Source of the DNA: Haplomitrium mnioides | Taxonomy: Eukaryota; Marchantiophyta; Haplomitriopsida; Calobryales | NCBI GenBank assembly: GCA_049999725.1 | Contig: JBNGIS010020639.1 | Span: 1-23,260, forward strand | DNA: 23,260 nucleotides | Direction of reading: 5' to 3' | Shown: piece after piece, positions 10,974 through 18,439 of the stretch | How the letters are laid out: each line of letters begins with the position of its first letter | Position numbering within the stretch: position 1 is the first letter of the stretch | Notes under the pieces: model-generated | What the model was told of the DNA's origin: nothing | The model's database searches: none | Seen by the model: only the letters and a program-made list of their open reading frames with translations | Program-made: the position numbers and the translations under genes

Positions 10974-11087
10974 TGTCGTACGCATACACATCGCTTACAC
11001 AGCTACATCGTCCACACACATTCCATGACATCTACAGACATACAACAGAGAATGACAAACAATTGAGTCTCATGCGCATACAATGCA
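10974..11087. repeat. Second copy (A2) of the 114-bp LTR-end segment
   Basis: It is about 90 percent identical by eye to 10579-10692. Both have the same length and start TG(C/T)CGT(G/A)CGCATACACATC; both end ATGCGCATACAATGCA. It directly abuts the start of the left LTR-like repeat through AGC, giving the palindrome GACAGCTGTC at about 10968-10977. This looks like an LTR end joined to an LTR start. Confidence 0.75.
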
Positions 11088-11349
11088 TGAGACCTCACAG
11101 TCGCACCTCTAGTTGGTGGTCAAGTCCCCTAACACTAGCTAGCCATCTATCTCCTAGAAAATTGATATACACCAATTAATGCAAAGACTAGAAAGTCGGG
11201 TGCAATAGAGCCCCATCGTTCACCTCCTATAGTCTATACCAACTCTAGAACTCAATGAAAACTAGTTGTTCTATGAATAGTGAGGGCAAAACCATGATCC
11301 ACTAGAAGCAATAACCAATAGAGGCATCAAACATGACATATATTATCCT

Positions 11350-11880
11350 CTATAACACTTGAAAAATCAACATAGTGGCTGCCCCCTTAGGAGAACCACA
11401 TAACATGCATGTCAAACCTGTAGAAACTTGTACCACACTGAAGTCCATAGTGCCATTGATGGTCAAAAGGTGACAAGGTGCACCATTGCGCACATGAACC
11501 ATCCAAATCATACCATAATGTCCCACCAGCTACAAAATTTCTGAAGGCAATACCTCAAGTACACAAAGAATCCGGCGTTCGATAGTGACATCAAGGGTCG
11601 TGGGTGCTATCTGCTACACATAAATGTAATCACTAGGATGAAACCTCTGATCCCTAGTGCAATATCCACCTCCACGTATGGTAGCATATCGTTAAGTATG
11701 ACAATGTTGAGCAATGGCAAGGTTGTCAAACGCCATGGGCATGACTCTCTTAAACACCCAAACTCTCGCTGAACACACATGCACCCAAACATCTGGATCA
11801 TTCAGATCCACAACCATAGTGGCATCATGTCAAAAATAGGGTAAATCAGGGTCTCTCTCATAAATTCAGACTCACAAAAT
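11350..11880 (-). pseudogene. Integrase C-terminal-like tail plus PHD-finger-like remnant of the gypsy element
   Basis: In the same frame as the methyltransferase remnant, with about eight stop codons as the only damage. It starts near DLNDPDVWVHV and continues through MPMAFDNLAIAQH, RGGGY, FHPSDYIYV and APTTLDVTI. After that come VRNGAPCHLLTINGTMD and finally TCMLCGSPKGAATML at about 11369-11412. The PSDYIYV piece fits the beta strand of integrase C-terminal tails (GDxVYL-like). The terminal CxxC suits the first ligands of a PHD finger that would read chromatin marks; its second half is lost, since the frame ends at TAG 11350-11352 after IFQVL. Family placement rests on recalled resemblance, so moderate confidence. 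Confidence 0.5.
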
Positions 11881-12634
11881 CTAAGCCCCTTTCCACCTAA
11901 ATCTCACAATGCAAGTAAGATCATACAAATCTATGGCTTGTCCCAGCACATGGCGTCGCTCAGTCTCAGCAATAGATGCAACAACAATAGTACCAACAGA
12001 AAGCCCCATTGCCCACTCTCTCTTTTCAGGGTTGAATTCCACCAGTCTCTACAAGGTTGCATCCCAAATAAAATCAAAGCCTCTTACCTGAAATACAAAA
12101 AATGCAAGATGACTCATCAGTATATCCATCGGCCCCACTCAAGCTAAGTAGTCCGCCCCCAGCAACAAAATATCAGCCAAAAATGTATTCAAATAACCTC
12201 GTACTGTACTAGCTGAAAGCAATCGTGGATATTGCTCAACCATCAGTGTCACATACCTCAAGGAGATTCGAGGGGCGATCTCACCCTTCTCCACATACAA
12301 ATATCGCAAAATTGGAGCTCCTACTTGGAGCACGACAACTAACCCAACATTGATGCCTCCAAAAAACTCCAACAAACACATACCATTAGCAAAATACTGC
12401 CATGAAATCGGCATAGTATCTCACGATGAAAGATCCACATGTCCAAGTGTGACAGAACCCTCCAGTGCAAGACATGGTGCAAATGCATCCTTCCAAGCAT
12501 CCTCAACAAAGTTGGACACATGTACCTACCACAACCTCTCCTTACTTCCACTCACAAGAATCACCTCACTTGACAACGATGATTTTGGCCTCGCAACCTC
12601 TGAATATGCCTCCTCAACAGAAGGAATATCGGCT
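11881..12634 (-). pseudogene. C5-cytosine DNA methyltransferase-like domain with the catalytic core deleted
   Basis: A single frame with four or five nonsense codons. WQYFANGMCLLEFFGGINVG, inside the open stretch 12139-12414, is a C5-methyltransferase motif I (usual form LFxGIGxG) that binds S-adenosylmethionine; LRYLYVEKGE is the following acidic strand (motif II). After ILLLGADYLA and a TGA comes VGPMDI, where the motif IV strand ending in the catalytic Pro-Cys should start. Instead the frame passes after about 12 residues to FDFIWDATL, then KREWAMGL and RRHVLGQAIDL at about 11900-11990, which resemble the C-terminal motif IX-X part. Motifs IV, VI and VIII are therefore missing. The position between protease and integrase tail fits retrotransposon-borne methyltransferases. 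It can no longer methylate DNA. Confidence 0.65.
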
Positions 12635-13175
12635 ACATGTGTATTATCCTCCAACAAGTCATAGTAGTCGGTGATAACTCACAAAATGTTGATAACGCTA
12701 TTGGTTGAGATAGTGGACCTCCAATTGGTCCATTGAATCTAACACGCAACCTGCTCAGTCGTGCCTCTCCAGATAGCCATCCACGCCGATAGAACATTTA
12801 CTCGTCCCAAAAATCAATAGTGAACCTCATGGGATATAACACCATACACCCCACCAAAACATTATAAGACTTGGGTTTGGTAAGTATGGCATAAGCGCTC
12901 ACATATGAGTTACTTGTGGGATGATCAGCTTGCACTCCAAGCTTGATCTCTCTACATGTGATGTGTTGCATGGGTGAAGGTCCTCCCAATGAAGTCTGGA
13001 TATGGAAAGGGCAAATCTCCACATCTCTAGGCCTCAATCCCAACCCCTACACAACTGACTTGTCTAACATCAATGACTGTGCACTTGTATCCAAAAGTAC
13101 TTTGGCTAGCCTACACACCACATTTGAAGGACCGACAAGTCGGAAGATACCATTCCAATTGTCGATAGACACCAC
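12633..13175 (-). pseudogene. Retropepsin-like protease of the gypsy element
   Basis: The frame reads VCRLAKVLLDTSAQSLML near 13080-13130. DTSA (13080-13091) occupies the place of the aspartic-protease D(T/S)GA, with the glycine changed to serine. After a TAG come GLGLRPRDVEICPF, QTSLGG and SYNVLVGCMVLYPM, where VLVG fits the second conserved hydrophobic-Gly segment, then FTIDFWDE and another stop. The frame ends at TAG 12633-12635, and the methyltransferase frame takes over at that point, so one frameshift separates them. Its role would have been to cut the gag-pol polyprotein. Inactive from the stops and the lost glycine. Confidence 0.6.
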
Positions 13176-13929
13176 ACTAGGTCAGAATCTTGTCCTCTCA
13201 AATGCTGGTCAAGCTGATAACTCCATCAGCCCTTCCACAGCAACATGCCATGTCTCATCTCTAGACGTAGAGACACATGCGTCAGCTGCTCTACTCATAT
13301 GTCTCACTTCCATATTGGAAGTAGCACCTTGAGTCTCCCCACATAATGTAGCTGCCAACCTGAACACTTTAGCTGGTGTGACTCCTCTAGTCAACACATC
13401 CCTAGCTGAAAATAGTAGTTTTTGTACCACTAACTTGGCTATCTCCATAACCAAAGACGCACTCCCCTCCACTTTGATTGATCTCTCCATCTCCCTGGAA
13501 GCCTAAGTCGGATGCATGGACGTAGTCTTCACCAAATCTGTCAACTCAAATGATTGTGGAAGTCTTACCTATCGGTGAGCATCCTCCTTTTGAGGATCCG
13601 ACCCCACCGCTGCTCCCCTAGGCTCAATTGCCTTGCTTGCTACTCTGGTCACCGCTGCATACACATCAACGTGCGCAGTCCCACACTTAAATCCCATACC
13701 AACTAAATCTTCATCAGCTGCATATGAAGTAGAGGCTTCACCTCCAGAGTTGGGTCTCACCTATGTTGTAGTCATGGCAGCTTACTGCTGCTCCAACTGT
13801 GCAATCCTAGCATCCTTCGAATCGACAGTAGCTACTAGAGCACCCACCCCTACTCTCCATGCTGGTGATCCTCCTCTACCACAACCACCTCGTCTGCCTC
13901 TAACTTACTCGCTTATGCAAGCTCCTCCT
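13176..13929 (-). pseudogene. Linker between gag zinc knuckles and protease (decayed)
   Basis: Two minus-strand open pieces, 13209-13490 (93 codons, with VEMA-type helical stretch and RGVTPAKVFRLAATL) and 13569-13760 (63 codons, with ADEDLVGMGFKCG), lie between recognisable gag and protease blocks. I recognise no domain. They are listed because position and strand make them part of the retroelement polyprotein, not separate genes. Confidence 0.4.
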
Positions 13930-15128
13930 CGTCAGAGCTCTAGGTGAAGCAAAAAACATTTGTCCTTAGTGTGACCCATGACCTCACAATGGTCACATTG
14001 TTGCTAGCCAACTGCACTTGCATCTTTGGAACGCGCTGCTCGTGGCATCTTCGCCTCTAGACATAGCTTTTGCAAATGATCTACACCACAAGTCCAATAA
14101 CCTGATTGCTGACCTATATAAGATGGCAAAGTCAATGTTTCTCTAGCCTTCTGGCCTTTCCGTGGTGCAGACTGTGATGTAGATGCAGTTGGAGAAGCAG
14201 ATTTCGGCGTCCTTCTAGAAGCCTGCAATAACTACTCTCTCATTCACCAAGTTAAGCTTTATATGCTCTAACAATGTAAACACAATGGCAAGAGTGGGGT
14301 CACAATCCCTGATAAGGTTGGCATCTCTCACTCTCCTCCTGAAGTCCATATTAAGGATAGAATACCAAAACTGAACAGCTTGCGCCTTTGTCACTCCCTT
14401 CGTGACATTGATGAGCCTTCTCATCCTAGTGAAAGCTTCCCTCAAGCTCTCCCTAGTCTTGCATTGGAACTTCTGAAGACTCTTCAGCTTGTTTGTCCTC
14501 ACGCCCTAGTAATTTTGCCTAAGAAGCTCAAAAAACTCAACGACAAGGTTAAACAAAGGAATTCCTCCACTCTCTATTGCACTAGCTGGAATAGGTGTAC
14601 TGAAAACTCCTCCTGCCTCTGAAGCATTAATACTGTGGCTACTGCCACTAGAGAATGTTGTGTGGGTTGTAGAGAAATGGGCACTGGCCCTTCTACCATA
14701 GGTGATGGAGACATAAATGGGCAACCAATATTGTCTCCACTCCTCAATTTCAGTCAAATGAGCCCACTTGAATTCATGGTAGTCATCTATGGGCGGTCCT
14801 TCCAAGTGTTGAAACAAACCTTTCCATGTCATGAAAGGTGTAAAGAGAGCGAGTTCCGCAATGTTTGCAGATCATACCAAGTGTCAAACTCTTGGATGAA
14901 ATCATCCAGATCAATGGTGCCTACTGCACTAGAGAATTTCCTCAGCTCTTTTGAGGCCCCATACATCTCATCCATATTCGAAGACAATAGTGAATGTACC
15001 TGAGTGCTAGAAAGAGCCTCCTCCTCTTCGTCTGATGTATGGCCACTTGCTTCACTACAGCAAAAATTTGGGCTTCTAGATAACGTGCACCCTAGGAGCA
15101 TGCTGGTGGACTCTTGCCACCCTTGCAC
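13930..15128 (-). pseudogene. Gag of the gypsy element, with two CCHC zinc-knuckle remnants
   Basis: Pieces in two frames: 14829-15128, 14506-14832, 14215-14502 and 14004-14228. The middle piece contains LQKFQCKTRESLREAFTRMR and AVQFWYSIL, the usual helical retrotransposon-gag core in which LREAFTRM sits ahead of an aromatic-rich helix. A knuckle follows at about 14061-14100 (TCGVDHLQKLC, where the first cysteine appears lost). An intact C-x2-C-x4-H-x4-C knuckle, CDHCEVMGHTKDKC, is at 13956-13997 beyond a TAG. Gag forms the particle and binds RNA. Frame changes near 14830 and 14220 and several stops show that it is dead. An acidic N-terminal piece (DEEEEALSS) precedes the core. Confidence 0.65.
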
Positions 15129-15752
15129 CGCTCAACAGAGGATCTGGTTCAGCCTCTCTGAATTCAGAAAATTTTTATTTTTATTTATTTTTTATCGAAA
15201 ATTGTGGTTCTTAATTTTGAATGATTCAAATACCTCTACTCTATGTTGCAAATAGATTTGGCAGGGGTCTCTTTTGAACCACCACCGACAAATAGCATAT
15301 GGTCCTCTTTCAAGTCAGCCCAAGGCTGTCATATCAGCCTAGAATAGAGAAATTCTTCCGACAATACTCTGTTCTGGCTCCTTCTCAACAGAAGCTGTCT
15401 CAGATCTGTGCATCCCGATATCTGTTTTCCCTTTCACAAAGTGTTGCTGATCTAGCCATACATGAGGTACACCTACCTGACTAAAGACTTAGCCTTGTCT
15501 CCACTTGTCTCCTTGAGCCTCTTTGGTTCAGGGTTTTTCTTGGAAGGATCTATTTCTTTTCCAAAAATTCTTGTCTTCACATTTGCCCTCTTCTTGGCAG
15601 ATCTATGTTGGAAATTGGCAGATCTCTGTTTTCCAAGGGCCTATTTGTCGGGTTTTCCTTACCAAGCACCAGATGGTGATGTTTCTTCTCAAAGAGCCTT
15701 TTAGAATGTATGTTGCCACAGAGTGGCCTACAACAGTAATGGATTGTAAGCA
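15129..15752. other. Spacer between the gypsy remnant and the copia insertion
   Basis: No gene is recognised. A T-rich run lies at 15170-15200, and TTGGCAGATCT(C/A)TGTT is repeated at about 15595 and 15617. In minus-strand sense it would be leader of the gypsy-type element before gag. The plus-strand open frames here (up to 95 codons) match no family I know, and one runs into the copia LTR. Confidence 0.5.
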
Positions 15753-15757
15753 CCTAC
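15753..15757 (+). repeat. Target-site duplication CCTAC, left copy
   Basis: CCTAC directly precedes the TGTTGG start of the copia 5' LTR. The identical five bases follow the 3' LTR at 20858-20862. Five bases is the usual duplication for Ty1/copia integrases. Confidence 0.93.
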
Positions 15758-16130
15758 TGTTGGAAATAGTTGTGTTCACACCTACTATTGTAGTGTCCAA
15801 TCTTTCCTAGATAAGATATATCCAGTTAGGATATGTCTTATGTGCATCTGGATATTATGTACACTCCAGAAGTTGCAATGGTTCACATAGGTTGCAGCCC
15901 TTGCATGGGAAAGGACATTTCCTTCCAGATAAATGCTGGATGCAATCCTAGGTGCAACTAGACCAGTTTTTCCATCTCAAGTGAATATACTCAGAATTAC
16001 CTCCTAAAGTTGTATCAGTTGATTGCATGTATCTATGAGATATTAGACTTGATGTTTGTATAAGGATTTGTCAAGAGAGATCCTAACATCAGTTCATTTC
16101 TAATATGCTAAAAGATCAAAAATTCTAACA
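15758..16130 (+). repeat. Copia 5' LTR (373 bp)
   Basis: Begins TGTTGGAAATAGTTGTG and ends AAAAATTCTAACA. A TATA-like GTATAAGG at about 16058-16065 lies 70 bp before the end. It appears to be the ancestral short form, without the tandem duplications of the other LTR. Confidence 0.93.
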
Positions 16131-16142
16131 TGGTATCAGAGC
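16131..16142 (+). promoter_or_regulatory. Primer-binding site for initiator tRNA-Met
   Basis: TGGTATCAGAGC lies directly after the LTR, the complement of the plant initiator methionine tRNA 3' end, where minus-strand DNA synthesis starts. Confidence 0.95.
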
Positions 16143-16816
16143 CAACGCATACTTGCATGCAGTTCCTGAAGTATCAGGATTCAGATTTGAAATTTCATGT
16201 GGAGTATCCTGAGGCAATGGCGTTTCAGAAAGTTTGAAAATTTTTCAAAATTTCTTAGTCCATTGTTACGTGCTAATGATTGCAGGTCTATCCGCTGAGC
16301 GAACCAACCTTCGAGCTACAGCTGATCTCTAACGAGGTCGCCGTTCTTGAAATCTGGGATGCTCGCGTGAACGACTGCATCGCAATCAGCACTTGAAGGA
16401 GGAAAATCGAGTTAAGAGTAGCTTCGAAGCAGAGTCGTAGAGTTGCAGCAGCGCCACTACAACATCGTAGTAGAAAAAATCAGAGTCGGAGCAGCATCAT
16501 GAAGAAGCACTCGTGAGAAAGGAAAAAAAAACGAGAAAGTATCTAACTCGCAGATTATCTCGCAGCGATTCGAAATCGCCCTCACGCGACATCGTTGGGC
16601 TCTCATGCGATGTCGTTGGGGCACAATCGATCTGGAAAAGAAAAGAAAGAAAAAAAAATATGACTCGACAATCTGAAAAAAAAAAACTTAAATCGATTAA
16701 GACCCTGCCAAAATACTCGCGATTTCGTCAGTCGCACGGCCGAAGTTCTGCACGCGCAGCAACTGAACTCTCTCCATCAAGCCACGAAATCTGAACTAAA
16801 ATATTTCTAACAGAGT

Positions 16817-16844
16817 TAAGAAATGCTTGCGAAGCATTTTCTTA
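16817..16844 (+). repeat. Inverted repeat / hairpin in the copia leader
   Basis: TAAGAAATGCTT and AAGCATTTTCTTA pair around a GCG loop, with one unpaired T. It could form an RNA hairpin in the genomic transcript, for example a packaging or dimerisation structure; the role is unknown. Confidence 0.55.
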
Positions 16845-16866
16845 TCTATGGATGATCCCATTTTGA

Positions 16867-17199
16867 AGTTTTCCAAAATCTGAACTAAATCCTTTTGAAT
16901 ATTTTCTGAGTGAGGTTGCTAATGTTCTGCAACGTTTCTTTGTCCCTGATCAAGACATCGAAATTGCAAAGAAAGGTGGAAATCCAACGTGTGAATTTTT
17001 TCACACAGGCGCCTGGCAAGTGACTAACGTCACTGCAGGAGGTCACGTACCAGCATACTTGTTTGTTGAAGATTTCTTATCCAAGCAAGAATTGCTGGAT
17101 AATGAAATTGGTCCCGCTGATTTGTTCGCGGAAGATAGTCGACCTGAACAAGAAATGGAGGCGATTATAGACCTCGTGAAAGAGTCACAATGGTGGTGA
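16867..17199 (+). pseudogene. Unrecognised coding-like segment in the copia leader, 110 codons without ATG start
   Basis: Between TGA 16864-16866 and TGA 17197-17199 a frame of 110 codons stays open. Its composition is protein-like: NPFEYFLSEVANVLQRFF, then GNPTCEFFHTGAWQV, HVPAYLFVEDFL and an acidic helical end rich in Glu and Asp. It has no methionine near the start; the first internal ATG is 17156. I do not recognise the family. Placed between the primer site and gag, it is not a standard copia domain. It may be a captured host exon or the remnant of another protein; chance is possible for 110 codons but the amino-acid balance argues against it. Confidence 0.4.
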
Positions 17200-17509
17200 C
17201 CAGAAGATCGCTACTCTCGGTCATAGGGAGCCCGCTGAAAGCTTGCAGACGCGCTGAGGCTGTTCGCGGAGGCTCGAGGTGTTGCTAACCCGATTGTGTT
17301 ATGCAGCAGAGAGTCGACGTACTGACTCGCAATAGCGATTTGACATCGCAGAGCCTGCTACGTGCAGGGATTGACTCGCAGCGCTAGCGCGACTTCGAAG
17401 TTCGAAAGAACCGAATGTAAGATTAGAGAAAGAATCTAAAGCAAGAAAGAGAAACTAAGAAGAAACTCACCTTGTGTTTTCCTGTGAATTCTTTCCTTGA
17501 ATCTGAGGT

Positions 17510-18439
17510 ATGTCGTTGAAAGCCAGTGATATTCCTAAGTTTGATGGGAATTACTTCCATGTATGGAAGCTCCGAGTCAAACTACTATTGAAGGCAGAAG
17601 GTTTGCTTGACATTGTTGATGGGTCAGTGCAAAGGCCTTCTACCCCTCTTGCAGTTCTGGGAATACCAACAATTCATACTCCCTTAACTGGTCTAGGGAG
17701 CAAGTCTGAATGGGATCATAAGGATTCTGTTGGTATGGCTATAATCACAAATTGCTTAGACAATAATCAAGTGGCACATGTATCATCATATAGTCATGCA
17801 TCTCAAACATGGGAAGCACTTACCTTGCTGTATGAGTCCCAAGATGTTGTGACTAGGATGTATCTGAGAGACAAACTGGCCACATTAAGGATGATAGAAG
17901 GAGACAATCTAACTAGGCATATTCATGAGCTAAGGTCTGTCATGGAGCAGTTGTCAGCAGCAGGTGCTCCAGTCCAGGATGAAGATGCAATCCTGTCGCT
18001 CATGAGAAGTCTTCCTGCATCCTATAGGCCATTGATGAATTCCTTGAGAGGAACTCCCAATCTCACATTACAAAGGCTGATCACTTATGTTCTTCAAGAA
18101 GAAACTATGTTTAAGACAAAAGGTCTGTCTGATTCAATATCAGCCTTGTATGTGAATAAAAGGAAGCCTAAGTGCAATGACACTAGAAACCAGTTTGTCA
18201 AATCTGAAGCATCAAGCAGTGATGACACCAGAAGAGAAGTCATATGCTTCAACTGCAGTGGCTATGGCCACATAGCAAGAAATTGTCCAAGCAGAAGAAC
18301 ACAAAGAAAACAAAAAACTAAAGTTCAAATTAATACAGCAGTAAGACCTAGAGATGACAAGAAAAGACAAGATGAGCAAGTACACAGACTCTATCTTACT
18401 AGTCACTCTAACACTGCAGGATTGTCACAAGAACATTAA
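17510..18439 (+). CDS. Copia gag (UBN2-type) with CCHC zinc knuckle, 309 aa
   Basis: An uninterrupted frame starting MSLKASDIPKFDGNYFHVWK, the usual copia gag opening in which F-D-G-x-N-x-x-x-W contacts the capsid fold. Residues about 60-200 form the helical capsid domain (WDHKDSVGMAII, TWEALTLLYES, LRDKLATLRM, LPASYRPLMNSL). A full C-x2-C-x4-H-x4-C knuckle, CFNCSGYGHIARNC, is at residues 246-259 and would bind RNA. A basic tail follows, then TAA 18437-18439. Usually gag continues into protease in one frame; here the stop comes just after the tail and protease is decayed. It could still make capsid protein and be used by related elements. The ATG is the first in the frame and fits the family start. 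Confidence 0.88.
   Translation: MSLKASDIPKFDGNYFHVWKLRVKLLLKAEGLLDIVDGSVQRPSTPLAVLGIPTIHTPLTGLGSKSEWDHKDSVGMAIITNCLDNNQVAHVSSYSHASQTWEALTLLYESQDVVTRMYLRDKLATLRMIEGDNLTRHIHELRSVMEQLSAAGAPVQDEDAILSLMRSLPASYRPLMNSLRGTPNLTLQRLITYVLQEETMFKTKGLSDSISALYVNKRKPKCNDTRNQFVKSEASSSDDTRREVICFNCSGYGHIARNCPSRRTQRKQKTKVQINTAVRPRDDKKRQDEQVHRLYLTSHSNTAGLSQEH

Larger units (their letters stand above)
11088..15128 (-). mobile_element. Internally deleted, decayed Ty3/gypsy-like retrotransposon carrying a C5-methyltransferase-like domain
   Basis: Reading on the minus strand from 15128, protein blocks occur in the order gag, zinc knuckles, protease, cytosine-methyltransferase-like ends, integrase C-terminal-like tail and half a PHD-like finger. 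Reverse transcriptase, RNase H and the integrase core are absent, so the copy is non-autonomous as well as dead: stops and frameshifts occur throughout. About 260 bp of non-coding sequence (11088-11349) follows the last block and holds nothing I recognise. Acquisition of C5-methyltransferases by gypsy-type retrotransposons is known from dinoflagellates and a charophyte alga; placing this one in that group is inference from its motifs. Confidence 0.7.
16143..17509 (+). other. Long untranslated leader of the copia element
   Basis: 1.37 kb between primer site and gag ATG, long for a copia element. It contains an A-rich stretch (16505-16690), an open frame at 16513-16794 without recognisable domain, an inverted repeat (16817-16844) and a coding-like segment (16867-17199). 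ATCTGAACTAAA occurs twice (about 16789 and 16879), bracketing the inverted repeat. These may be foreign segments picked up by the element. Confidence 0.6.

Noticed and set aside
10579-11087. A1-B1-A2 as a self-contained miniature LTR element (TRIM)
   Set aside because: There is no matching duplication after A2 (TGAGA against AAAGA), and B occurs at the far end of the block without A, which fits the LTR of a larger element better.
12350-13332. Plus-strand frames of about 100-130 codons
   Set aside because: They are opposite-strand shadows of the gypsy protease and methyltransferase remnants, which carry recognisable motifs on the minus strand.
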